DNA of 16,397 bases from NCBI GenBank assembly GCA_003024985.2, contig PXIH01S0003319.1, one strand, 5' to 3'. A program made the position numbers and the translations under genes. Below are positions 1-9,034 of this stretch, one piece after another (position 1 is the first letter of the stretch; the number at the start of each line of letters is the position of its first letter). A model generated the notes under the pieces. It was not told the DNA's origin. It was given only the letters and a program-made list of their open reading frames with translations, and did no database searches. The DNA is from Euperipatoides rowelli. Taxonomy: Eukaryota; Onychophora; Udeonychophora; Euonychophora; Peripatopsidae.

Positions 1-177
1 AAAAAAAAAAAAAAATTTTTTTTTCAAGAAATGTTGCCAGGCCCCCATTGCAATGCTCACTGCTCTATTGTGATTGGATTGTTAAGGATGGAACTTTCTA
101 AAACTAAGAGATTAAAGACGCCAAAAATATCAGAACAATTGGCTGTAGTCAGCTAACTCCCACTCCCCCTCCCCAAG

Positions 178-389
178 GTTTGTACAACCTACATTTTATT
201 TACCACAATGCCCGTAACTACTGCAATAGCTGAGAGATCGTTTTCAAAAGTTACTAAGACTTATTATACTAAATAAGACTTATCTTAGAAGTACGTCACA
301 GGATAGACTCACTGGTTAGTATAGAAAATGAGGCAGCTAGAAAAACAGATTTCAACCTGATTAAAAATTCATTTGCTTCATCAAAGTAA
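178..389 (+). pseudogene. hAT transposase C-terminal dimerisation domain, broken
   Basis: This is the decayed tail of a hAT-family transposase. The reading around 205-267 gives MPVTTAIAERSFSKVTKTYY, which matches the 'P-V-T-T-A-x-A-E-R-S-F-S' signature of the hAT C-terminal dimerisation region (zf-MYM1/ZMYM-like hAT proteins). A stop and a frameshift follow near 273. The sequence then resumes in another frame as RSTSQDRLTG and in a third as LVSIENEAARKTDF up to a stop at 387-389. The order of pieces is that of the family, so the relation is clear even though at least two frameshifts break it. No upstream catalytic region, zinc finger or terminal inverted repeat is visible, and the copy probably runs off the left edge or was truncated. 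It cannot encode a functional protein. Confidence 0.8.
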
Positions 390-782
390 AAAAAATATGT
401 ACCGTATATAATTATCTAAATTTTGTTTTAGAATTACATTGGTATTATGATGAATATTATAATTTAGTACAGTAAGTATTATAATAATGAGCTTTTGTTT
501 AATATTTTCTATATTATTAATTTTTGTTAATGCAAAAGAGCTTATGCTTTATACAATAAAGAATTGAATTGAATAAATCATATTTTAAAAGGTGGAATTT
601 GCTTTTTTTAAAAAAAAAGTTTTAGAAGTTTTGCAAGGTATGACTATGTTTTCTTAATATACTTTTAAGTACCGTATTGTTTCTTTTTTTGATATTAGAA
701 AAAAATAAGAAATAATTATTTATGTATTTAATCGTGTACATTAAAAGTTAATAATGATGTAGCATGATAACCTGAGGGCTAA
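390..782. other. AT-rich stretch with LINE-tail-like sequence
   Basis: No gene is visible here. At 530-575 a polyadenylation-like AATAAA runs into GAATTGAATTGAAT. Short tandem TTGAA units after AATAAA resemble the 3' ends of several insect LINEs, so this could be the extreme 3' end of an otherwise lost copy. The rest is low-complexity A+T with no coding signal on either strand. Confidence 0.35.
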
Positions 783-1439
783 ATGGAAGGCGGGGGGAGA
801 AGTAAAAGGGCGCAATATTTTAAGCCGCAGGAAGGTAAAACCAAACCAAGCTCCACCACTGGCTGACGGTGAAATTCAAAAGTTAGGTTCGAGTGCATTA
901 GTTATCTTTTCAATTCAAGACAATTTTCCCGGGAATATTACTCAATTATATCAAATGTCTAATTTTAAATTTTTATTTATAAAGCTGAATTCCCCTATGG
1001 CGTTCAAACTGTTTAAGGAAAAATTTACTGTGTTGGATGGTCTCTCTAAATTATTTTTGCAGAATGTACTTAATGGGAAGGAAATTAGCGTTTCAATAGA
1101 CAATATACATGCGGAAATGTTAAAGTGGAAATACTGAAATTTATTGCGCCATATGGAGTTGTGTCGGATATTGAGGCCAATAATGTTGAGGTTCCTGGAG
1201 GGCAGTTAATTGAAATGTCCACTGTAAAGTTTACAGTAACGCTTAATGAGAGGGTTGATAAGGAGAATATTCCAAGAGTTTACACCTGGAATAATGTTAA
1301 AATGATTTTTAGCATTATCGGGAAGGGCCCAGTTTGCTTCAAATGTTCTAAGAGGGGGCATTTTGCCAAACAGTGTTTATTTAAGTTCTGTACTGGCTGT
1401 GAATCTATGGAACATGTGTCTCAAGCTTGTTCACAGTAG
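783..1439 (+). pseudogene. LINE ORF1, gag-like zinc-knuckle protein, frameshifted
   Basis: ORF1 of the LINE, expected to bind element RNA in a ribonucleoprotein particle. The likely start is the ATG at 783, reading MEGGGRSKRAQYFKPQEG, a basic N-terminus. A break near 855 follows, then an open stretch from 955 and another frame from 1125. The last 40 residues contain two adjacent CCHC knuckles of the C-x2-C-x4-H-x4-C type: CFKCSKRGHFAKQC (from 1335) and CTGCESMEHVSQAC (ending at 1430). The stop is TAG at 1437-1439. The region before the knuckles (VYTWNNVKMIFSIIGKGPVC) is typical of the linker in arthropod LINE gag proteins. Two or more frameshifts make it non-functional. Confidence 0.75.
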
Positions 1440-1754
1440 TATGCTGCTAAGTTGTCATTTAGGAATGAATGTGTAAATTCACTGATTGTTAAATAGGGGT
1501 TCCAGGCTGTGGCTCTACCTAGTGGTGGAATAGACACTGAAGAAATGATAATTGATGGGCAAGTGGATTATGGATCCTGGGATGAGGATAATGGTAAATG
1601 TTAGATGGCGCTTGGTGTTGTGTCATCCGCTGATGAGTTGGATGAGGGCGGAGGGAAGAGGAAAAAGCATAAGCATAAGTAGAAAAAGGCAGAAGTTGGA
1701 TTGTTGTCTGAAGAGCTTGCTTGAATTTTTAGTTGGTATTAAAAGAATCTGTGC

Positions 1755-2504
1755 TATGACTATTACCATTGGCTTCTTAAACATTAAGGGGTTGAACACG
1801 TTGTTTAAAGTTAAGGTGTTATTGTCTTATCACAACAAAAATGCTGTTGATATTCTGGCGTTGCAAGAGACTTGTCTTAAATCTGGGGATGAGAACAAGC
1901 AGTTGAGGACTCTAACCAGGTATTATGATTTAATTGTGGGATCCTCTGTTTCGGGCAGGGGGGGGGGGTTATAGTGGCCATTCGTAAAAATGGAGCAACT
2001 GTAAAGGTTCACTCCTTTTACATTTCTGAAAGGGTTATTTTGCTAACGTTATCTGTATGTGGAAACATATAATGGTAAATGTCTATGGGGTATAACATAA
2101 TGGCGGCTAATAGGGAATTAATTGTGGAGGTCATTGATAAGTTGGCCTTTGTAAAAATGCCTATTATTCTTTGTGGGGATCTGAACTATCATGATATAAT
2201 GCAGTTTCAACCGTTTAATTCATTTATAGTGAGTAAAAACAGGGAAGATGTGTCTACAGTCACTAATCAAAAGGATGTTAATACGTTTTCCAATGCCAAT
2301 TCTTTCTCTAAGATTGACTACATGTTTGTCACTTTTCATCTGGCCTTTGAAGTTCACTTGCAATTCGTTAATAATGAGATGTACGGACACAAGTTGTTGG
2401 TGTGTACCTTTAAATTGCGGTTTCATAATGTTAATTTGTCTACTGAGGGATTTACAGTGGTAACAGGTAATCCGATTATGGCTCCGGATTATATACAGAA
2501 TTGA
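1755..2504 (+). pseudogene. LINE ORF2, APE-type endonuclease domain, broken
   Basis: N-terminal domain of ORF2, which nicks target DNA to prime reverse transcription. It opens at the ATG at 1755 with MTITIGFLNIKGLN, the usual 'I-x-x-x-N-I-x-G-L' start of LINE endonucleases. ILALQET (about 1851-1871) supplies the catalytic-Glu motif and PIILCGDLNY (about 2159-2190) the GDxN motif. KIDYMFV (about 2311-2331) is the IDY motif, and GHKLLV near 2388 sits where SDH-x-x-V is expected, so its Asp has become Gly. The frame is lost at an 11-base G run (1958-1968), resumes as VAIRKNGATVKVHS, hits a stop at about 2070, and is open again from 2079 to 2504. The domain is inactive. Confidence 0.75.
1958..1968 (+). 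repeat. G11 homopolymer
   Basis: Eleven Gs within the LINE endonuclease coding region. The protein frame changes across it, so a length change in this run is the likely cause of that frameshift. Confidence 0.85.
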
Positions 2505-3337
2505 CAACTATGGCTATTTGTACTTATTCACTGTTAATGGATAAGGAGGTCTATTTCTTTCAATGGTTTAGGGTGAAACAGAAAATAATTAAAAGGCTTC
2601 TAAAGAATATGGGTATGTAAGAAATAGGGATTTAGAGTTAAGGAGGCTGTCTGAAAGGTTGGGGATGTTCGATCCCAAATCTGCTGAGGATTTTTCTGAA
2701 TGTGAGCAGTTAAAAAGAGATCTCAATTACTCGAAGTTGCAAAGGGACAAAATTCTTTCATATACCGGTATGTTTTACTCTCGTAACTTCGTATGACGTG
2801 ACTAAGCTGTCTAGAATTGGACTTTTTCTTAAGGACTCCCCAGCAGGTATTAATGTGGTCTCCGATGGGGTTATTACTAACTACTTGGAGAATGCTTACA
2901 AGTATATTGAGGTGTTTGCTATGGGTGATAACAACATTTTGTATGATGTAAGAATGGACTTGAAGAGTTCTGAGATCGGACTACTCCCTTGTAATAACCG
3001 AAGGGATGATTGATCAGGCAGTGAAGGCGCTCAAGAATAGAGGTTTTGTGTCTTGATGGTATTACTGTTGGGGTCCTCAGGTCTTTTTCATACTTATTCT
3101 ATCCTATTTTAGTCAAGCTGTATAATAAATTGTTGAAATCTGCACGGTTTTTCAAATGTACATTTTTTATTTTTAAAGTGAAGAATGAGAAGGTGGTAAA
3201 GGACGCTCCGATAAACATTTACTCTTTGAGGCCCATAAGTATAATTAATAACGATGCAAAAAAAATTTCTAAAATTCTGTAGTTTATAATTAGGGATCCA
3301 ATTTGTACTGTATTAATTGGACAATATGGGGTGCCTG
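2505..3337 (+). pseudogene. LINE ORF2, linker and N-terminal reverse transcriptase, broken
   Basis: Continuation of ORF2 between the endonuclease and the hAT insertion, in several frames. The pieces at 2798-3013 (MTKLSRIGLFLKDSPAGIN onward) and 3046-3282 carry the approach to the RT and its first blocks. SLRPISIINNDAKKISKIL (about 3223-3282) corresponds to the 'YRPISLLN-x-D-x-K-I-x-x-K-I-L' block of LINE reverse transcriptases. The coding then reaches GQYGVPG at about 3319-3337 and stops being LINE exactly where the hAT-like element begins at 3338. The domain identification is firm. The exact break points between frames are approximate. Confidence 0.7.
3330..3337. repeat. 8-bp target-site duplication, left copy (hAT-like insertion)
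   Basis: GGTGCCTG lies immediately left of the inserted element. The right copy at 4668-4675 is GGCGCCTG, 7 of 8 identical. Eight bases is the duplication length made by hAT transposases. Keeping one copy makes the flanking reverse-transcriptase reading continuous in frame, which independently supports the boundary. Confidence 0.85.
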
Positions 3338-3350
3338 TAGTGATGTGGGC

Positions 3351-3430
3351 CGGGTAAATACCCAGTTGGTAGAGTAAATATTTTTGGGTATTTACCCCTG
3401 CCCTGGGTAAATACTCAAAAACTGGGTATT
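3351..3430. repeat. Left subterminal GGGTAAATACCC repeat cluster
   Basis: Within about 80 bases the word GGGTAAATACCC or its near variants (GGGTATTTACCC, GGGTAAATACTC, GGGTATTT) occur in alternating orientation. Related words recur near the right end (about 4580-4655). Palindromic subterminal repeats of this kind typically bind hAT transposase. Binding here is inferred. Confidence 0.6.
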
Positions 3431-3628
3431 TCCAAAATTTTAAATACTTATGAAGCTAAATGAATTTATATGGTACTGTACATATAACTACAATCATTAT
3501 ATAGCATAATGAATACATCAGCATAGAAAAATTATGTACTGCATAAGTGCATTGTTAATATTCTGCCTTGAATACTAGGCTACTCCACAAGTGGGTATTT
3601 TAAAATNAAAAATATTTATGAAGCTAAA
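3422..3628 (+). repeat. Diverged direct repeat, about 39 bp, inside the hAT-like element
   Basis: The segment 3422-3460 (CTGGGTATTTCC to GAAGCTAAA) recurs at 3591-3628 as GTGGGTATTTT to GAAGCTAAA, with the same order of words and the shared end TTATGAAGCTAAA. The second copy contains the N at 3607. It is likely an internal duplication in the element. Confidence 0.6.
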
Positions 3629-4078
3629 CTAGTGTAAATAAAGTTCTAAGGCCACCACCTATATAGCAAAATTAATATAGCGGTGGTATATTTTGTAGTC
3701 TAGTGTTATTTTTTTTCCTTAGCTGTTTTATACAGTACAACACATTCCATTATATCAAGTTTCTCTTTTTAAATAAGTATTTTAAATACTGTCACTTTAA
3801 GGATTTCATTCTTTGATTGAATATTGAGTAGTTTTTTTTTTAATATTGTAAGATAATAAATAAAATTGCAAAAGTCACTCTTTATATGTGACGGAAATGA
3901 ATAGGCTACATTTATTACTTCAACATTGTACATTTTTTCTTTGGAAAAATACTAATAACATTGAATAAAACCAATCACGACAATTTATTTGGAATCCATA
4001 AAGAAATACCATCCCCAAAACATATTATATTTTATTCCCTAAATTTTTTTAAACTTTATTTAATTTAAGTTAATGTGA

Positions 4079-4086
4079 AATATAAA
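4079..4086. repeat. Candidate 8-bp target-site duplication of the inner hAT-like element
   Basis: AATATAAA lies just left of the inner element and AATATATA just right of it (4494-4501), 7 of 8 identical. Both are pure A+T in an A+T-rich context, so chance similarity is possible. The length fits hAT. Confidence 0.5.
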
Positions 4087-4493
4087 CAGTGGTGTACCAT
4101 GATGCTTTGGTACACAGGGCGGAGCTTACTCTTGTCACCCATGGGCACCTTATTTATATTTTTGTTGCAGATATTTTGATAAGGTTTTCTTTTTCTTTTG
4201 TTGCCTGGATGTTTTGTTTCTTTTCTGTCTGATTTAATGATATTTTTTTTTTGCTGTTATTATGATTTTAAAACTTTAAATTTCAACTTAAATGCTAAAC
4301 TGGTTCTACTGTATGGCCTATTCAGTACCACAGGGAAAAAATTAATGAAATAAATTAATGACAATATTGCAGGAGCAGAGAAGCTTATTTGCACACCCCC
4401 CCCCCCCCCTCAAAAAAAAAAATAAAAAATTGTGCAACACTTCTCTCTATGGTAGCACCCGGTTCCGGCCGCACCCTCCTTGGGACGCCTCTG
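4087..4493. mobile_element. Nested hAT-type MITE (407 bp) within the larger hAT-like element
   Basis: It starts CAGTGGTGTACC. The reverse complement of its end is CAGAGGCGTCCC, giving 9 of 12 matches and the CAG-x-G-x-x-T form common in hAT elements. It is flanked by AATATAAA and AATATATA, a 7/8 match of the expected length. Its ends are distinctly GC-richer than the surrounding host element, which marks it as a separate insertion. It has no coding capacity. The interior contains a 14-base C run followed by nine As. Because it lies wholly inside 3338-4667, it is the youngest of the three nested layers. Confidence 0.65.
4396..4409 (+). repeat. C14 homopolymer
   Basis: Fourteen Cs followed by TC and a run of As, within the inner hAT-type MITE. 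Confidence 0.85.
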
Positions 4494-4675
4494 AATATAT
4501 ATTTTTGTACTATTCTAAGTTTATTTGTCATTAAAATGTATTATAAGTTTATTTTCTTGATATTTTAAAGTGGAAGCATAAATACCCGTGTAGCCTAAAT
4601 AATAATTTTGGGTACTTACCCGGGTATTGACCCATAAAATTATATACCCAGGTATTTTACAACACTAGGCGCCTG

Positions 4676-6168
4676 GGAGGTCGATCCATTCAGCGCTGTC
4701 TCTTTTTCTTTTCTTCTTGTCATCTGTTAAAAAATCGCCTAGTAAATTTAATCATTCTAGGTTAATATTTTTACATTTTAAGGGAGCTTTTGACTCCATT
4801 TCCCATTTATTTTTGATCAGGAAAATAATCGAGATCTTTGGTAATTCCGATGTTACTTATGGTCTTATTAATTACCTAATAAGATTATTACGCCAAAAGT
4901 AGGGAAATCTGTTTTGAGATGTTCCTATCAATAGGGGGATATACCAGGCTGTGTTGTACTCAATTTTATTCTGCCTATACGTTAATGCTATATTGGTGAA
5001 GATAAAAAACTTGGAGGGTGGTGTAAAAATAGAGGGTATGGTCATTTATATTATTATTGCCTACATTGTCTACAGATAGTGTTGGGCATTGTTGAGCAGT
5101 TTGGGTTGGAAACGGGTAAGATTTTGAGCCTTGAAAAGTCAGTGAATTTCGATCCTGTTAAAAATGTAGTAATAAGTGGGCTAGAGGGTAGTCCACCTAA
5201 TAAGATTTTGGGCATTCCTGCTCCGTTTGTCGGGCAAGGGGTTATAAAGGTCCTGTCTGATTGTATCTTGGTTTCTGCCCTGAATATTTTCGATCAATTG
5301 CGATTTCGGTGCTTATCTATTTTGCAGAAAATATAGATTATTAATATACTGTATATGTGCTTCCTAAGTTTTACTACTATTTTCAACACTTTAAATTTTT
5401 GAAGGGGTTTGTTAAGAAAATGACTGTGGTGTTTAATAAAATTATTTGGGCTAATAAGACCCTGTTGCCTAATAAAATTATACAGTTGCCTGTTTGTATA
5501 GGGGGGATGGGGCTTATAAAGATGGAGGAAAACAAACATTGTATCATTGTATAATAGAGCGGTCGGGTTTACTAATAATATGGCAATTCAGAGGCAGAGA
5601 GTTTTGGAGGTACTGCCCACCGATACCCCTCCCCTGACAAAGAGATATGTAGGAAATGCCACTGGAGAGTTTTTAAACATAATAAAATCGACCTCTTTGT
5701 ATTGGTTTTATTTTTGGTGCTTTGAAATCAATGATAGTTACAGTATTATGATCCCTACAAAAATGGCATACAAAATGTATGTTTTGTTATCTAATTATCC
5801 TATGTTCAATGGGTACTTCTATTGCATGAAGAAAATCTCCATGTTTAGCGTATGGAAGGCTAGGCCTTCAGTAGTTAATTTTACATTTGAACAGGTTATA
5901 TCATGGGTTTTTACATACAAAATCTTTGACTTTCTTAATTGAAAAATTTAGACTTCCTATATGTGAAAGCTGTGTGTTTTGTGGTATGGCAGAGGATGTA
6001 GAACACCTATTGTTTGTATGTAAGTACTACGAAAAATTAAGGACCTGGTTCAGATCTCATGTAAAGGTAAGCGGCTTTCTTTTAATGTTGCTGATTTGTT
6101 TATGTTTAAATCAAAAATTGTTTATTGTATTAATCCTTTTGTTTTATACCATATGGATTAATAGATGA
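4676..6168 (+). pseudogene. LINE ORF2, C-terminal reverse transcriptase, connector and Cys/His finger, broken
   Basis: This is the remainder of the LINE polymerase to the right of the hAT insertion. RSIHSALS directly continues GQYGVPG from the left side. GAFDSISH (about 4783-4806) is RT motif A with its catalytic Asp environment altered (LHFKGAFD where D-F-x-K-A-F-D is expected). Motif B survives as a degenerate RGIYQAVLYSILF near 4933-4971. The YADD active-site motif expected around 5040-5080 is not recognisable. Further blocks are FGLETGKILSLEKS (5097-5140), ILGIPAPF, LPKFYYYFQ, and IWANKTLLPNKIIQLPVCIGGMGL (5437-5514). Near the end, CVFCGMAEDVEHLLFVC (5971-6021) forms the C-terminal finger. 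Several frameshifts separate these pieces. Confidence 0.78.
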
Positions 6169-6386
6169 AATGTCGTGTTCAAAGGTAGTGTTTGTGACCC
6201 CATTGAAAATTATAAAAAGAACATTGATCTGCAGATAAAGCATGCTGGGAGGTACCTAAATCTAATTGTTTTTGGAAATAAATGGGATGTCAGTAGCGTA
6301 GATTTGTATTGAACACTGTGAATTAATGTATTGTACTGAGTTTTGTTTATTAAGGTCTGTCCTTAATGCTATATAAATAAAAAAAA
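6169..6386 (+). other. LINE 3' untranslated region and A-rich tail
   Basis: After the C-terminal finger there is no further coding. The sequence ends in AATAAA (6376-6381) that merges into an eight-A tail, after which the composition changes. This fits the 3' end of the LINE. Confidence 0.55.
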
Positions 6387-7071
6387 GTATGTTACCCATA
6401 TAAATTATCACGTCCTGATTTTTCTTTTTGACCAGTTCAAGTCGTTAATGTATCCCTTTCTTAAGTGTACAAAAGCATATTACTGCTTGTGATAAATCAT
6501 CAATCAAGCTTCCAGTTCTATATAACCTTAATTTAACTTCCTATTTTCATTCCTACATTTATTTACCTTTTTCTTTCACCATGTTTTTACCCACCTCAGT
6601 AACTATACCCAGTTTTTCATTCACTCAATTCCCTTTTCCCAGTTTCTTCTTTCATCTATCTGTAAAATAAACTAAAGCAATTATTGATAAATCTAAATAG
6701 TGTTTAAGCTCTAACTTACAGATATGCTATATTATGATATAATTCCTTCCAATGCAGATTTTAAACATTCTATAGATATTGTGTGACTGCCAATGCCATT
6801 GTGAGCCATATTGGATGCAATAACGCAGTTCCGATAGCTTGGAATTATAGAATTAAAAAAAAAAAAAAAAAAAATCTAAAGGGAATATTTGTAAAAAAAA
6901 AAAAATAATAATTAAAAATATTTTATTAGAGCAAGGCGCTTACACAATCAATATCAATAAAAATATTATTTTTAAAGAAGGTTCGAACTTCGAGCTTAGA
7001 AATTACATCATTTCTGAAATGTTTGTACTCTACTATAAACAAATTTTTATATAGGATTCACAATAACAATA
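6387..7071 (+). promoter_or_regulatory. Presumed promoter and 5' leader of the AGTRAP-like gene
   Basis: No coding is visible. The stretch contains a C/T-rich part (about 6530-6660), an A19 run near 6857, and the presumed leader before the start codon at 7072. GCCATATTG at 6806-6814 resembles a YY1/Pho-type site, and a TCATTT near 7007 could serve as an initiator. Both are short words that occur by chance. No convincing TATA box stands out against the A+T background. The promoter assignment rests on position only. Confidence 0.3.
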
Positions 7072-7101
7072 ATGGTTGAAATTCCTGGAGGACCTATCAC
7101 G
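7072..7101 (+). CDS. AGTRAP: AGTRAP-like protein, exon 1 (start exon, 10 codons)
   Basis: Encodes MVEIPGGPIT and is followed by a donor G|GTAATT at 7102. The context ATAATGG is an acceptable start. The exon ends in phase 0 and the next recognised exon begins in phase 0. This length places the conserved Ser-Trp of exon 2 at residues 21-22, essentially the same position as the Thr-Trp in vertebrate AGTRAP (residues 20-21), and a hydrophobic 'E-x-P' start also resembles that family. Such a small exon has little signal of its own, so the support is position, phase and collinearity. A different start exon or an extra exon within the 5.4-kb intron 1 cannot be excluded. Confidence 0.6.
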
Positions 7102-8618
7102 GTAATTATTGAAATATTGTTTGAATGTGAAAAATATTTAGCTTTTCCTCATATTTGATTTTGCATAAATTATTACTTTAGATGAAACTTTGTTGCTACT
7201 AGCAGCCTACTGTATGTAAATTCATTGCTTCTAAACGTTAATAATGAGGATAGCTGTATAGCAAAAAAGGTTTATTAAGACGTAATTAAAATTATTATTG
7301 CTATTTGTTATTAAATTATTTATGTAAACATTTTTTTTTTAGCTGGAAACAATTTTAGAAATTAAATTTATAACGCATTTGGTTCTTTTTATTGTGATGG
7401 CCTACATTCTAATTTAAAAGGATGAGCTGAAAAGATCATAAGTTGCTATAATAGTAGCAGGCAGCGCCTAGCTTACCATANGTTTAAAATAAATATAGTA
7501 AAAATTAATTTGTAGTAAATTATAAATAATATTACACTTTCAGTAAATAGCTTTATTCCAGTTTACTGTCCAAATTTAATCTGATAAACTAAATATCCCA
7601 GCAGATGAACTTAACAATTATTTCTCTGGGTAGGAAACGAAATTAATGCCAAAGCTGAAATCATATTCTATAAATTTAAAGGAAACACTTCAGAATCCAG
7701 CAACAGGACTAATTTAGAATTTGACACAGTAGGGTCGACTTCAAAACCACTTCAATTAACCACAAATGGCTCAGAACTTCAGAATACTAAATCACATGGT
7801 GCTCCAAACAATGGGAGATCTTTTAATCTAAAAACTGTTGACACTAATAAAATCACTGACTTAGTAAACAAATTGAGATAGTGCAAAAATTCTTAAACTA
7901 TCATTGCCTATTACAGCAGCTTTCCTACCAGGTCTATACAAATGTAACATAATATTTTTTTTTTTTTTTTACTTACTTTTGTTATATAAAGATATTAAAT
8001 TTGTAAATAAATCTCACATCCTACATAGGGCTAGAGATTTATACTTAAAAGAAAAAATGTTTATCCAATTGTATCTTGTTAACCTACTTGAATGTATTGG
8101 ATTCATAGTATTTTGTGAAATAAACCTAAACCTTACCCCAAAAGTACCATCTCTATGGAAACATGCATTAATTACACCAATCTATAAGGGTTGATCACAG
8201 CTAAGTCCAGAAAATTATCATCCTATCTCGATTTTACCTACAGCTAGTAAAATCCTTGAGAGAACAGTGGTAGACCAACTAAACCATTATTTAGATTCAA
8301 ATTAAATAATTGTCAGATCTCAACATGGCTTTATACAAATATGATGGACAACAACAGACTGTAGTCCAGCGAGGTTGTCCCTTTTGACGACATCATTCAA
8401 CTACTACTTGTCTAACAAAAATGATAGACGATTGGCACTATAATATGGATATGGGTAACTTGTCGGTGGTGGTAACTCTGGATCTATCAAAGGCATTCGA
8501 TAGCTTGCCTTATAGTCTCCGCTTAGATAAACTAACACAAATAGGTTTTGAGCATGATGCCATAAACTGATTCTCTGATTATTTGTCTGGAAGAACTCAA
8601 TCAATCAAGACACTAAAT

Positions 8619-8861
8619 CGCTGCTCTAGAGTCAAATTGTGGTAACTCAAAATTTGTAAAAAATGAGTATGTTGTATATTATTTATAATGTATTGTATCT
8701 TTATGTTGAAAGTATAGTAACTTTGATTAGAACGGCTATGATGCAAGAAATGAATTTACAATTCATGATTCACAGTATTTCACAACACAACTTAAAACTT
8801 AAATTGCATTTAACTCAATTGTCTGAAATTTGAGTTACCACATTTTAACTCTAGAGTAGCG
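8619..8861. mobile_element. MITE with long terminal inverted repeats (about 243 bp) inside the LINE RT
   Basis: The left end runs CGCTGCTCTAGAGTCAAATTGTGGTAACTCAAA. The reverse complement of the right end is CGCTACTCTAGAGTTAAAATGTGGTAACTCAAA, about 30 of 33 identical. AAAT on both sides (8615-8618 and 8862-8865) could be the target duplication, but the A-rich context makes this uncertain. It sits between RT motifs A and B, where the family has no such sequence. No coding capacity is present. I cannot assign the superfamily. Confidence 0.7.
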
Positions 8862-9022
8862 AAATGGTCTTTCCGGAAAAAAAAAAACCCTGTTTTTATT
8901 GGAGTACCACAAGGATCAATTCTGGGTCCCACTCTGTTCCTGATTTTTTATTAATGATCTAGCAAAATCACTAAGATTTATAGCTCCTGTGCTCTATATG
9001 CAGATGATACAACTTTGTATTT

Positions 9023-9034
9023 GGGGGGGGGGGG
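9023..9034 (+). repeat. G12 homopolymer
   Basis: Twelve Gs just after the YADD motif of the intron-1 LINE, at the 'LYLGG' position. Confidence 0.85.

Larger units (their letters stand above)
3338..4667. mobile_element. Non-autonomous hAT-like DNA transposon (1330 bp) inserted in the LINE
   Basis: The element begins TAGTGATGT and ends ACAACACTA. The reverse complement of the end is TAGTGTTGT, so 8 of the 9 terminal bases pair, close to the hAT end consensus (C/T)AGTGNTGT. It is flanked by an 8-bp direct repeat. Both subterminal regions carry clusters of GGGTAAATACCC-like words (about 3351-3430 on the left, 4580-4655 on the right), the usual arrangement of hAT transposase-binding repeats. No transposase coding is visible on either strand, so it must have relied on a transposase supplied in trans. 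It contains one N at 3607 and a further nested hAT-like element at 4087-4493. Confidence 0.8.
783..6386 (+). mobile_element. Degenerate LINE (L1/Tx1-like non-LTR retrotransposon), interrupted
   Basis: This is a nearly full-span but dead non-LTR retrotransposon. In order it shows a gag-like ORF1 with two CCHC knuckles, an APE-type endonuclease, a reverse transcriptase, a connector, and a C-terminal C-x2-C-x7-H-x4-C finger. It ends with an AATAAA signal (6376-6381) running into eight As (to 6386). Domain order and the C-terminal finger fit the L1/Tx1 group better than Jockey or CR1. Clade assignment is an inference. The copy carries many frameshifts and stops and is split by a hAT-like insertion at 3338-4667. 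Without that insertion it is about 4.3 kb. The start is set at the first plausible ORF1 ATG, so any 5' UTR is not delimited, and I could not find a target-site duplication. Confidence 0.8.

Noticed and set aside
1-24. A15T9 at the left edge as a functional signal
   Set aside because: A simple homopolymer junction at the window edge, probably low complexity or repeat-derived.
2220-2507. A 95-codon open frame on the minus strand
   Set aside because: It is the shadow of the plus-strand LINE endonuclease, which carries recognisable motifs. The minus-strand product is unrecognisable.
5294-5539. An 81-codon minus-strand open frame
   Set aside because: It lies opposite the LINE polymerase connector region and has no protein-like features of its own.
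6970-7010. A tRNA-like B box (GGTTCGAACT) just upstream of the presumed start exon
   Set aside because: No matching A box, acceptor stem or anticodon arm can be folded around it. A single short match is expected by chance.
7343-7440. A possible extra AGTRAP exon after the T-rich acceptor-like TTTTTTAG at 7342
   Set aside because: The sequence after it does not give family-like residues, has stops, and would break the phase and collinearity already satisfied by joining 7101 to 12535.
8404-8604. A 66-codon minus-strand open frame
   Set aside because: It is the shadow of the RT motif A region of the plus-strand LINE.
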